17,678 nt of DNA from an uncultured Campylobacter sp. Lineage in GTDB: Bacteria > Campylobacterota > Campylobacteria > Campylobacterales > Campylobacteraceae. Shown here piece by piece: positions 7,366-14,368 of the stretch. The stretch spans positions 1 to 17,678 of the forward strand of contig NZ_CALHIK010000099.1 in NCBI RefSeq assembly GCF_938030785.1. Reading direction: 5' to 3'. The first letter of the stretch is position 1; every line of letters starts with the position of its first letter. Below the pieces are notes generated by a model. It ran no database searches. It worked only from the letters and a program-made list of their open reading frames with translations, and had not been told where the DNA came from. Made by a program: the position numbers and the translations under genes.

Positions 7366-7809
7366 TTAGATGATAAACATAAGCTTGGCGCAAAGCACGA
7401 TGATGAATCCAAATACAAAGGCGATTTTGTGGATATTTACTCGCAAAAACTCAGGCGCAGGCCTTCCCATCGCGCGGCAACTTAAATTTATCGCTACGCA
7501 CACGGCGATGATGAGCGCGAGCGTGACTTTTAGCATAAAGATTTTTTGAAGCGGCGTGCCGAAATCCCCGCCATTAGCGCTTCCGACCCAACGGCTCATC
7601 ATCATTCCGCCGGTGATAATCAGCGTAAAAAGGCAAACCGGCATGATCTTAATCGCGCGCGAGCCGATCGCTTTTTTAATGCGCTCAAAATCCGCACCCA
7701 GCGCGCTTTTAAGCCGCGAAAAAATCACGACGTCGAAAAATATGTAGCCCAAAAAGATAATGGCGCAGATGAGATGCACAATCTGCACGTAAGGATAAAT
7801 TTGCTCCAC
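7366..7809 (-). CDS. Small four-helix membrane protein, CopD/HemJ-like
   Basis: This protein of about 147 residues has four hydrophobic helices, at about 8-30, 53-71, 88-108 and 125-146, joined by short loops. A histidine sits in the first helix (H12, in IVHL) and another at the start of the fourth (H127). This resembles the CopD copper-resistance and HemJ-like membrane families, whose helix histidines bind metal or haem. Two GTG codons lie in tandem. The second (7809) is chosen because AAGGAG lies 5 bases before it, against only 2 bases before the first (7812). It stands alone on its strand, with gaps of more than 220 bases on both sides. The membrane topology is clear. The family is likely, but whether it handles copper, haem or something else is not settled. 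Confidence 0.72.
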   Translation of the reverse strand: MEQIYPYVQIVHLICAIIFLGYIFFDVVIFSRLKSALGADFERIKKAIGSRAIKIMPVCLFTLIITGGMMMSRWVGSANGGDFGTPLQKIFMLKVTLALIIAVCVAINLSCRAMGRPAPEFLRVNIHKIAFVFGFIIVLCAKLMFII

Positions 7810-7941
7810 CACCGCTCCTTGCTATGAAATTTCGCCAATTTTATGCGAAATTTCAAATTTTAGCAATGATTTTCATCAACACGCCGCGAGCGGTTAAATT
7901 TAAGTAGATTGCGCGAGCGACGCAAATAAATTTGGCAAAAT

Positions 7942-8013
7942 CGCGCGGGCGAAATTCTAAAATTCTAAAATTCTAAAATTCTAAAATTCTAAAATTCTAA
8001 AATTCCGCCCGCG
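7942..8013. repeat. Six-copy 8-bp tandem repeat within a GC-rich inverted repeat
   Basis: The unit ATTCTAAA is repeated six times without error at 7954-8001, followed by a partial ATTC. The array is bounded by CGCGGGCG (7944-7951) and its reverse complement CGCCCGCG (8006-8013), and the arms extend inward through AATT with one mismatch. It lies between the antiporter stop (8037) and the CopD-like start (7809). Perfect short arrays can change copy number by strand slippage. The GC arms could also act as a terminator for the antiporter transcript. Confidence 0.9.
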
Positions 8014-8036
8014 AAAACCCGCGTAAATTCCGCAAT

Positions 8037-9356
8037 CTATAACATCATCGAAAATATTATGCCGAATATGATTAGCGGGATATTAAAGAAAATAAAGGTC
8101 GGCACGCAGGTATCCCACATATGGCTATGCTCGCCGTCGATATTCAGCCCCACGGTAGGCCCGAGCGTGCTATCGCTCGCAGGCGAGCCCGCATCGCCGA
8201 TACCCGCAGCCACGCCGATGATAAAGATCGTCGCCGCCGTGCTAAAGCCCAACTGCGCGGCTAGCGGACAGTATATCGTAGCGATGATAGGGATCGTGCC
8301 GAAGCTCGAGCCGATACCCATCGTCACGAGTAGCCCGATGCCGATCATCAGCAGCGCGCCGCCGAGCTTGCCGCCGCTTAAAGTGCTCGCTACGTGCACC
8401 AGCTCGTTCACGCCGCCGGTTTCTTTTAAGATCGTGCCGTATCCTGCGGCGATCAGCATCAAAAACGCGATATAGCCCATCATATGCACGCCCTCGTCAA
8501 ATACGTTATCGAGCTTCTTCCACTCGATGCCTTTGCTCGCAAGCATTACTAAAATTCCGCTAAGCGCGGCGAACGGAAGGGATTTGATCCAAATTTGCAC
8601 CGCGAAGCACACCGCGATGCCCGCTAGAGCGCCCCACTCTCGCACACCCATCTTAAGCTCGCTAAAATGCGCATCCAGGCTCTCTTTGGTTTCGGCATAC
8701 TCCCTCGGCTTGCGGTAGTAGATCACGGCTAGGATGAGGCCCACGAGCATCGGCACGGCGCTTAGCCACATCACGCTCGATATGTCGCCAAGGCTTACCG
8801 CGATGCCGTTTGCGTTCATATTTTTTTCGATTAGCCCCATAAAGATAAGCCCAAATCCCAGCGGCAGCGCCATATACGGCGTCTGCAAGCCGAACGTCAG
8901 CGCGCACGCTACGGCGCGGCGGTCGATCTTTAGCGAGTTCATGATCTTGACTAGCGGCGGGATCAAAATCGGGATAAAGGCGATATGCACGGGGATTAAA
9001 TTTTGTGAAAAGCACGCAAAAAAGGCGATCGAAAAGATAAAGACGTATTTTTTGTCGCTGATTAAATTTGCCACCGCGCGCACCAAGATCGCCGTTAGGT
9101 TGGTCTTTGAGATCGCGCTTGCGATGACGCCTAGCAGCAGATATGAAAGCGCGGTTTCTAAATTTCCGCCCATGCCGAGGCTGCCGGCGTTTTCGGGGTT
9201 GCCGTTTATGAATAAATTTATGGCGTCTCCCAGCGGGATCTTGCTTGAGAGCACGGCGCATATCGTGCCGATTAGGATCGCGAGCATTACGTTGCACCTC
9301 AGCAAGCACAGCGCGCACATCACACAGATACTGATAAATACGGGATTGGTAAGCAT
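8037..9356 (-). CDS. Na+/H+ antiporter family protein (NhaC/YuiF-like)
   Basis: This 439-residue, highly hydrophobic inner-membrane transporter has about ten or more helices. The C-terminal segment with GIGDAGSPASDSTLGPT, followed by a conserved WDTCVPTF stretch, is characteristic of the bacterial Na+/H+ antiporter family related to YuiF and NhaC. Glycine- and serine-rich helix breaks (GIGSSFGTIP) are also typical. An upstream in-frame TTG (9383) would add nine residues, but the ATG at 9356 is preferred because AAAGG lies six bases before it and the longer form would start inside the proposed -10. Members exchange Na+ or other cations for protons, and some relatives carry organic substrates, so the exact substrate is uncertain. 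It is divergent from the DUF475 gene. Confidence 0.88.
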   Translation of the reverse strand: MLTNPVFISICVMCALCLLRCNVMLAILIGTICAVLSSKIPLGDAINLFINGNPENAGSLGMGGNLETALSYLLLGVIASAISKTNLTAILVRAVANLISDKKYVFIFSIAFFACFSQNLIPVHIAFIPILIPPLVKIMNSLKIDRRAVACALTFGLQTPYMALPLGFGLIFMGLIEKNMNANGIAVSLGDISSVMWLSAVPMLVGLILAVIYYRKPREYAETKESLDAHFSELKMGVREWGALAGIAVCFAVQIWIKSLPFAALSGILVMLASKGIEWKKLDNVFDEGVHMMGYIAFLMLIAAGYGTILKETGGVNELVHVASTLSGGKLGGALLMIGIGLLVTMGIGSSFGTIPIIATIYCPLAAQLGFSTAATIFIIGVAAGIGDAGSPASDSTLGPTVGLNIDGEHSHMWDTCVPTFIFFNIPLIIFGIIFSMML

Positions 9357-9382
9357 CTTTTGCCTTTTTTGGAATTTTTGCA

Positions 9383-9388
9383 ATTATA
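9383..9388 (-). promoter_or_regulatory. Candidate -10 for the antiporter gene
   Basis: The minus strand reads TATAAT exactly, within CTATATAATTG, about 27 bases before the chosen ATG. The implied leader is short but still contains the AAAGG ribosome binding site. No clear -35 is seen, as is common in Campylobacter. Confidence 0.5.
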
Positions 9389-9411
9389 TAGAATTTAGGG
9401 CTAAATTTTGC

Positions 9412-9417
9412 TAAAAT
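9412..9417 (+). promoter_or_regulatory. Candidate extended -10 for the DUF475 gene
   Basis: TAAAAT is preceded by TGC, giving the extended form TGCTAAAAT, about 31 bases upstream of the ATG at 9449. With the minus-strand TATAAT nearby, it makes a compact divergent promoter pair in a 92-base gap. Confidence 0.45.
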
Positions 9418-9448
9418 CGCGCAAAAAATCGGCTAGGATAAAATTTAT

Positions 9449-10459
9449 ATGAAGTATTTCTACTCATCTTTTGCGGTTAGCTCCATCGCCGTAATTATCG
9501 CATTTTATATCGGCGGCGCGGGTGCCGCTTATATCTGCGCGCTTTTATGCGTGCTCGAAATCAGCCTCAGCTTCGACAACGCCGTAGTCAATGCCAAAGT
9601 GCTAAAAGATATGGCGCCGGTGTGGCAAAAAAGATTTATCCTCTGGGGCATTCCGATCGCGGTTTTTGGTATGAGGTTTTTATTTCCCGTACTCATCGTC
9701 GCCGCAAGCGCACATCTAGGTCTTTGGGAAACCCTCGTGCTGGCGCTTAAGCAGCCGCAGCGCTACCATGAAATTTTAAGCGAGAACGAAGCGCAAATTT
9801 ACGTTTTCGGCGGCGCGTTTTTGCTGATGGTCTTTTGCGATTTTTTCTTCGATACGCAGCGCGAGCTACACTGGCTGGGCATAATCGAAAATAACGGGCT
9901 CGTGCGATTTTTAAAGCGCATTCCAAACGCGCCCACGCTGATCGCTCTAGCCGCGGGGCTCGTGCTGCTTGCTAAAACGGGCTCGGCTACGCTCGGCGCG
10001 GCGTATTTCGGCGCGATCCTGCTCTATCTGCTCATCTCTTGCTTCGACCGCCTTTTCGGCACGAACGGCGTAAAAAACGGCCTTGCGGGCTTTTTGTATT
10101 TAGAAACCCTGGACGCGAGCTTTAGCTTCGACGGCGTGATCGGAGCGTTTGCGCTAAGCGATAATATCTTCATCATCATGCTAGGCCTTGGCGCCGGCGC
10201 GATGTTCGTGCGCTCCATCACGCTGTATCTCGTCGCCCGCGGCACGCTGTCGCACTTTGTCTATCTGGAGCACGGCGCACACTACGCCATCGCGTGTTTG
10301 GCGTTTATAATGTTTGCCAAGCTGAAATTTGAAGTAAGCGAGATCATAACGGGCACCGCGGGGATATTATTTATCGCGCTATCGCTCCTTTCGTCGGTGC
10401 TTTACAACCGCCGCAACAAACGCAAACTGATCGAAACTATCGCGGGAAACAACGAGTGA
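9449..10459 (+). CDS. DUF475 TerC-like integral membrane protein
   Basis: This 336-residue polytopic membrane protein belongs to DUF475, a branch of the TerC/LysE-like superfamily. Two related acidic signatures define it: LSFDNAVVNAKVLKDM (40-55) in the first half and FSFDGVIGAFALSDNIFII (225-243) in the second, consistent with an inverted repeat topology around a metal-binding centre. A conserved EHGAHYAI motif follows (274-281). TerC relatives include manganese exporters and tellurite-resistance proteins, so metal-ion transport is the reasonable guess, though unproven for DUF475. AGGA lies ten bases before the ATG. It is a single gene, converging with the DUF3137 gene. Confidence 0.88.
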   Translation: MKYFYSSFAVSSIAVIIAFYIGGAGAAYICALLCVLEISLSFDNAVVNAKVLKDMAPVWQKRFILWGIPIAVFGMRFLFPVLIVAASAHLGLWETLVLALKQPQRYHEILSENEAQIYVFGGAFLLMVFCDFFFDTQRELHWLGIIENNGLVRFLKRIPNAPTLIALAAGLVLLAKTGSATLGAAYFGAILLYLLISCFDRLFGTNGVKNGLAGFLYLETLDASFSFDGVIGAFALSDNIFIIMLGLGAGAMFVRSITLYLVARGTLSHFVYLEHGAHYAIACLAFIMFAKLKFEVSEIITGTAGILFIALSLLSSVLYNRRNKRKLIETIAGNNE

Positions 10460-10516
10460 AATTTCATAGCGAGCTTTGCGGCGCGCGGGCTAAATTTTAA
10501 AATTTAGAGCTACCGC

Positions 10517-10544
10517 CGCAAGCGGTAAAATTTACCCGCTTGCG
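10517..10544. terminator. Strong hairpin between convergent DUF475 and DUF3137 genes
   Basis: CGCAAGCGG (10517-10525) pairs with CCGCTTGCG (10536-10544), and the stem extends inward through TAAA/TTTA with a one-base bulge. It lies 58 bases after the DUF475 stop codon in the 210-base gap between two converging genes. No good U run follows on either side, so it may act as a transcript-end stem or a Rho-assisted site. Confidence 0.5.
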
Positions 10545-10576
10545 CCGCGTTAAATTTCAAAAGACGCTAAATTCCA

Positions 10577-10647
10577 AAAAGCGCTAAATTTAAAGCCGCG
10601 GGCGATAAGATTGAAATTTTACTAAAAGCGTTAAATTTTAAGCCGCG
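10577..10647. repeat. Pair of near-identical 24-bp direct repeats
   Basis: Copies at 10577-10600 and 10624-10647 both begin AAAAGCG, contain TAAATTT and end AAGCCGCG, with two mismatches in 24 bases. A more degenerate relative (GACGCTAAATT) lies just upstream. They occupy the gap after the hairpin and before the DUF3137 stop. No function is apparent. Confidence 0.75.
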
Positions 10648-10669
10648 AGATGACATTTTAAAATTCAAA

Positions 10670-11752
10670 TCAGCGATCGCGCGAGCGCAAGCCTTTATCG
10701 CGCAATCTCTGCAGCTCCTCGCCGCCGAGAGACGAGCTCTTTGCGGGCTCGCCGCTCTCGCTTGCGTCGCCAAAAACCTCCTCATTCAAACGCAGCTCGT
10801 CAATGATACCAAGAAGCTGCAAAACCTCGGCCTTTATCCGCTCAGCGTCTCTTAGCGTAGTGCGCGGCGAAAACAGCGCGGCTTCGAAGCGGTTTTTCGC
10901 GCCGTTTAAAAATAGATAAAATTTGCCGTCCATAAACGCCGCGCTAAGAGCGATCTTGGGCGCAAGCTTAAGCTTCAAAGCCCCAAGGCGACCCATAAAG
11001 CTAGGCGTCAAAAGATACCGCGCCTCGATCTTATCGCTTGCGAATACGCGAAATTCCTCTCCGAAAATCACGTCGTCCATCAGCTCCTGATCGCCCAAAA
11101 ATTTGGTGCCTGGCGAGCGGTCCGCGATGATGGTTTGCCCCTTAAATTTCTTATAAAACTCGCACACCAAAACCGAGCCGCTAAAGGCTTGCACATATTC
11201 GCCGAGCCTCCAAGCGTTCCAAAGCGCGATCGCCGATAGCAAAAAAGCCGCGGAAAGATCGCTCTTGGACCTTTGAGATAACTCTACAAGCCTCATAGAC
11301 TCGCGCGTTTCATAGATTTTTATCGCCTCGCTTAGGCTAAATTTTACCCCTTTATACACGCCGTCTATCTGATCCTCGGCTACGAATTCATTATTCGGAT
11401 AGATGCCCGTTTTGCGGATTTCTTCTTCGTCTATGCCGCTTTGCGGCTCGTATCTAAAGGCGGGATCGATATCTGAAATAATAGCGCGGATAAAGGCGTC
11501 TTTGTAAAAGGCGTTGTACTCCCATTTGGCGATGGAATCATCATAAATCCCCCATACGCAGCTTACCGCAATTATCGGGATCATCGCGGACATCAGCACG
11601 GCGGAGGAGTATTCGTTTTGGATCAAGCCGTGGATAAACCAGCCGACGGAAAAAACCGCGATGCATAGCAATAAAATCAGCGGTTTTAGAAATTTTATCT
11701 TGCACTGCTGCTGCTTTTTTGCAAGCTCCTCTATCGCTCTGTCAATATCCAA
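10670..11752 (-). CDS. DUF3137 family membrane protein
   Basis: This 360-residue protein has a charged N-terminus with a short coiled-coil-like segment (EELAKKQQQ), two transmembrane helices (about 22-43 and 49-69), and a large soluble C-terminal part with the pattern of DUF3137: a segment around 130-160 (VYKGVKFSLSEAIKIYETR), then GQTIIADRSPG and later FASDKIEARYLLTPSFMGRL. The function of this family is unknown. The start codon is TTG, supported by GGAG seven bases upstream. The final 30 residues are polar and low in complexity. It is divergent from the peroxiredoxin gene and convergent with DUF475, so it is probably monocistronic. Confidence 0.82.
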   Translation of the reverse strand: MDIDRAIEELAKKQQQCKIKFLKPLILLLCIAVFSVGWFIHGLIQNEYSSAVLMSAMIPIIAVSCVWGIYDDSIAKWEYNAFYKDAFIRAIISDIDPAFRYEPQSGIDEEEIRKTGIYPNNEFVAEDQIDGVYKGVKFSLSEAIKIYETRESMRLVELSQRSKSDLSAAFLLSAIALWNAWRLGEYVQAFSGSVLVCEFYKKFKGQTIIADRSPGTKFLGDQELMDDVIFGEEFRVFASDKIEARYLLTPSFMGRLGALKLKLAPKIALSAAFMDGKFYLFLNGAKNRFEAALFSPRTTLRDAERIKAEVLQLLGIIDELRLNEEVFGDASESGEPAKSSSLGGEELQRLRDKGLRSRDR

Positions 11753-11846
11753 AATTTAACTCCAAATTTGATTTGCCGAAATTTTGCCCTTTATTTTACG
11801 CTAAATTTTATTAAAATTTCATCCGTTAAGCGGGTTTAAGATTTTT

Positions 11847-11852
11847 TATGCT
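11847..11852 (+). promoter_or_regulatory. Candidate -10 for the peroxiredoxin gene
   Basis: TATGCT, preceded by a T-rich run, lies about 35 bases before the ATG at 11887. An in-frame ATG at 11848 falls inside this element and has no ribosome binding site, which supports the downstream start. Confidence 0.35.
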
Positions 11853-11886
11853 ATTTTTGCGACCTATTTCGATCAAAAGGCGAGAG

Positions 11887-12318
11887 ATGATAAATTTACC
11901 GAAAAATTGCGTGGTTTTTACCTATCCGAAAATGGGCGACAGCGGCAAATTTTTGCCCGCAGAGTTGCGCGATACGGCGGGACTTACGGGCTGCACGCTT
12001 CAATGCAAGGCCTACGAGAGCGCGCTTGCGCAGATAAGAGCCCTAGGCTTTGAGCTTATCGCCGTAGGCAGCATGGGCGAGGCGGGCACGAGCGAGTTTA
12101 AGCGCGCTACGGGCGCCTCGTTTGAGTTCATAAACGACGAAAAATTCGAGCTTGAAGCGCCGCTTGGGCTCGAGACTTTCACCACCGGTGACGGGAAGAA
12201 ATTTTACCACCGCCAAACTCTGATTTTTCGGAGCGGCAAGGAGATAAAGCGCTTTAGCCGAATCGCCGAACCCGAGCAGGACGCACAAAATGTACTCGCG
12301 GCACTAAAGAGCCTATGA
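11887..12318 (+). CDS. Peroxiredoxin, BCP/AhpC-TSA-like
   Basis: This 143-residue thioredoxin-fold peroxiredoxin would reduce hydrogen peroxide or organic peroxides in the cytoplasm; no signal peptide is present. The active-site motif GLTGCTLQC places the likely peroxidatic cysteine at C36 and a second at C40, where BCP proteins have PGCTxxxC. About 18 residues separate the YPK of strand 1 (13-15) from this motif. A similar spacing occurs in a BCP-like subfamily with a GCTPQxC site. Later parts (FKRATGASFEFINDEKFEL, TLIFRSGKEIKRFS) match the usual fold. The start at 11887 is preferred over an in-frame ATG at 11848 because AAAAGGCGAG directly precedes it. Family confidence is good, but the reducing partner is unknown. 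Confidence 0.82.
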   Translation: MINLPKNCVVFTYPKMGDSGKFLPAELRDTAGLTGCTLQCKAYESALAQIRALGFELIAVGSMGEAGTSEFKRATGASFEFINDEKFELEAPLGLETFTTGDGKKFYHRQTLIFRSGKEIKRFSRIAEPEQDAQNVLAALKSL

Positions 12319-12456
12319 GCAATCGCTTTGGCGGCGCGCTTTAAATTTCGCACTTCAAACACATTGCGATACAAAGCTGAAATTTAGGGTAGAGGCGCAT
12401 TTTCATTAAATTCAGCATTTTTAATTAAAATGGCGCTAAATTTAACGGAGGCTGGT

Positions 12457-13008
12457 ATGAAAAAATTTCTATTTTTGGCGCTATTTTGCGCACTTGCGGC
12501 AAACTGCGGCGAGAGTGCGCGAGCGGATAAAATTTCTGCGGCGGGCAAAACAACGAGTATCGGCGAGACCCAAAGCGCGCACTTTCTAAAGAGCGGCGAA
12601 GCAAGTGCCGGCTCGCAAAGCAGCGCGGATGCGATCATTCAAACGGACGGAATTTCGCGGGCAGATCTGCAAAGCTGTATCGTAAAAAGCGACGAAGGCT
12701 CCTGCGAGCGCGTCGCGCGCGGTCTGAAAAGCGGCTGCGAACGAAAAGATCAGCTGTCGTGCTTTTTCTACGCAGATGCGCTAGGGCGGGGCTTGGGCGT
12801 GGAGAAGGACGTCGTGGCGTCGTTTGAGCTTTTTAGAGAGCAGTGCGATGCCGGCAGCAGCGAAGCGTGCTACGAGCTGTCGGTCAAATATCTCCAAGGA
12901 ATCGGCACCCCTCAAAGCTTTGAGCTCTCGGGGCAGGCGCTAGACAGGGCGTGCAAAATGCACAACAAACGCGCCTGCGCAGTGCTCGATCTGCTGCCGA
13001 AAAATTAG
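12457..13008 (+). CDS. Secreted cysteine-rich Sel1/Hcp-type repeat protein
   Basis: This 183-residue protein has a signal peptide (about 1-23), a low-complexity linker rich in A, S and G (24-65), and a helical repeat region. Cysteine pairs fall at 74/83, 94/102, 130/138 and 166/174. The last three have exact C-x7-C spacing and recur every 36 residues, the hallmark of Helicobacter Hcp-type Sel1-like repeats in which each pair forms a disulfide. Repeats read like YADALGRGLGVEKD and LSVKYLQGIGTPQS. A cysteine at position 17 is not in a good lipobox, since asparagine precedes it. The ATG at 12457 is preferred over 12430 because GGAGG lies five bases before it and only this start gives a proper signal peptide. 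Hcp proteins are periplasmic or secreted. A specific function cannot be read. Confidence 0.85.
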   Translation: MKKFLFLALFCALAANCGESARADKISAAGKTTSIGETQSAHFLKSGEASAGSQSSADAIIQTDGISRADLQSCIVKSDEGSCERVARGLKSGCERKDQLSCFFYADALGRGLGVEKDVVASFELFREQCDAGSSEACYELSVKYLQGIGTPQSFELSGQALDRACKMHNKRACAVLDLLPKN

Positions 13009-13148
13009 CGCAGCAAAAGCGGCAAAATTCCAAGCTTAGAGCGCAGATAGAGCGCGCGCCTTTGAAATTTTAGCGGGCTGTGCGAGTGCAGTGCGCGATG
13101 AGGCGGTAAATCGAAGCGTGCGAGCGGATAAACGAAAAAGGAGCAAAG

Positions 13149-13667
13149 ATGAAAGCTTTAAAGCTTGCGCTGGCGGCGGCGCTGGCGCTTAGTTTGGCAA
13201 ACGCGGACGGTGAAGCCAAAGAGTTTAAATTTAGCGGCGCAAAAACCGGCGCGCTTTTAGCAAAATGCAGCAAAAAGGACGCCGCCGCATGCTACGAAGC
13301 GGCGATGAGATACGAGCTGGGCGGTCGCGGCGTCGTGCGAAACCGCTTCAAGGCGCAGGGCTTTTTCGCAGATGCGTGCGAGCTCGCAACCCTCGCCGAG
13401 CGGAAGCAGGGAGATAAAATGAGCGGCGCAGGCGGGCACGCGATGAGCGATCTGCGCGAGCGAGCCTGTCTGGGCAATGCCGCGGCGCTGGAGAGCTTCG
13501 CGAGCGGGCAGTGCCGCAGCCTCGTGATATACGACGAGTTTTGCGAGGGCGGCTCGCAGGAGGCGTGCGACAATTTGGCGCGGATGAAGCGCGATGGCTG
13601 GGCGCCCAAAGAAAGCTGCAGCGAGGAGATAGTCGCGAAATTCGGCGACGGCAAGCCACAGAGATAA
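13149..13667 (+). CDS. Secreted Hcp-like protein with degenerate repeats
   Basis: This 172-residue protein has an alanine/leucine-rich signal peptide (1-19, likely cleavage after ANA). Eight cysteines are present, but only C40/C48 and C132/C140 keep the C-x7-C spacing. C77, C107, C122 and C157 lack a partner at the Hcp distance. The first repeat (ACYEAAMRYELGGRGVVRNRFKAQGFFADAC) is clearly Sel1-like, while the middle is irregular with insertions. AAAAGGAG lies just before the ATG. It follows the other Hcp-type gene by 140 bases on the same strand and is probably an old, decayed duplicate or a specialised relative. Family membership is likely and the function is unknown. Confidence 0.78.
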   Translation: MKALKLALAAALALSLANADGEAKEFKFSGAKTGALLAKCSKKDAAACYEAAMRYELGGRGVVRNRFKAQGFFADACELATLAERKQGDKMSGAGGHAMSDLRERACLGNAAALESFASGQCRSLVIYDEFCEGGSQEACDNLARMKRDGWAPKESCSEEIVAKFGDGKPQR

Positions 13668-14123
13668 AATTCCGCCCTATTTCACGGCGATAGAATTTTA
13701 AAATTTTGCAAGTATAAAATTTACCGAAATTACGTATTTCGGCTGGGCGTCGCCTTGCGGCTCGAAATAAAAATTTAAACCGCTTGCTTTGCGCACGGCA
13801 ATGAAGATTTTATTAATGCAGATTTTTCAAAATACCGAAGTGGACGGGCAGAAACATACATCGCGAGCTGTAAATTTTAAAGCACGGATTTAACGATTTA
13901 AATGTCGCCAGCTATGGTTCGCGAGGTGAATTTAAATTTTAAATGCTACGAGCAATTAAATTTCAAGGCGGGATTAAATTTAAACACCGCAGATCGCAGA
14001 TCGTGCGATGAAATTCTACTCCTAAGCGCCGCAAATAAGAAGCGTGACAGCGCCTGCGATAGCGCAATCATTTCATCGATAATCTATCATCATATTTAAG
14101 ATGCTGTATTTGCCGAGCGCTCA

Positions 14124-14148
14124 CGGCGGACAGAGAGCGACTCGAACC
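14124..14148 (-). other. tRNA 3'-end-like sequence without a tRNA body
   Basis: On the minus strand this begins GGTTCGAGTC, a T-loop-like sequence, and ends TCTGTCCGCCG, which resembles the acceptor strand and discriminator of a tRNA-Ser type gene. No matching GGACAGA 5' acceptor strand, anticodon arm or good T-stem is present upstream. It could be a remnant of integration at a tRNA 3' end, or chance. Confidence 0.3.
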
Positions 14149-14186
14149 AGAATATCTCGCGATCTCGCGCGCCCTAGCCTGCGCCG

Positions 14187-14244
14187 AAATTTTAAAATTT
14201 CAAAATTTAAAACCGCGCGGCTCGCCAAATTTTAAAATTTCAAA
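14187..14244. repeat. Two 18-bp direct repeats, AT-rich
   Basis: AAATTTTAAAATTTCAAA occurs at 14187-14204 and again at 14227-14244, separated by GC-rich sequence containing CCGCGCGG. The core AAATTTTAAAATTT is self-complementary. Such words are common between genes in this genome type, so function is doubtful. Confidence 0.7.
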
Positions 14245-14368
14245 GCGCGAAATTTTGGAATTTTCAAAACAAGTTTAAATTTACGCCGTGCAGCCGTGCG
14301 CGACGACATAATAAGTACCAGACGGTAGCGCAATAAGCACGCAGCCGCACACAAGCAAGCGGCGAGCT

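Larger units (their letters stand above)
13668..14368. other. 701-base gene-poor region
   Basis: No convincing gene was found. It is dense in AAATTTAAAATTT words and includes the 18-bp direct repeats listed separately and a tRNA-3'-end-like sequence at 14124-14148. A 65-codon open frame at 13902-14099 lacks a ribosome binding site. The contrast with the compact remainder of the window suggests decayed DNA or an old insertion site. Confidence 0.6.

Noticed and set aside
7954..8005. CRISPR-like array
   Set aside because: The repeats are 8-bp units directly abutting with no spacers, so this is a simple tandem repeat.
8662..9414. Two long open frames (218 and 226 codons) overlapping the antiporter gene
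   Set aside because: One is an out-of-frame shadow on the same strand and the other is antisense. Both lack a recognisable family or ribosome binding site, while the antiporter frame has a clear family signature and start.
12457..12510. Lipoprotein signal for the first Hcp-type protein
   Set aside because: The cysteine at position 17 is preceded by Ala-Ala-Asn, which does not fit the lipobox at position -1. A standard signal peptide is more likely.
13292..13659. Several minus-strand frames of 100 codons or more opposite the second Hcp-like gene
   Set aside because: They are GC-rich antisense shadows with arginine- and serine-rich composition, whereas the plus frame has a signal peptide, ribosome binding site and Sel1-like repeat.
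13902..14099. 65-codon open frame on the plus strand in the gene-poor region
   Set aside because: There is no ribosome binding site before either early ATG. The composition is that of translated AAATTT-rich spacer and no domain is visible.
14101..14215. A complete tRNA gene on the minus strand, suggested by GGTTCGAGTC
   Set aside because: The T-stem does not pair, and no anticodon arm or complementary 5' acceptor strand is present, so at most a 3' fragment remains.
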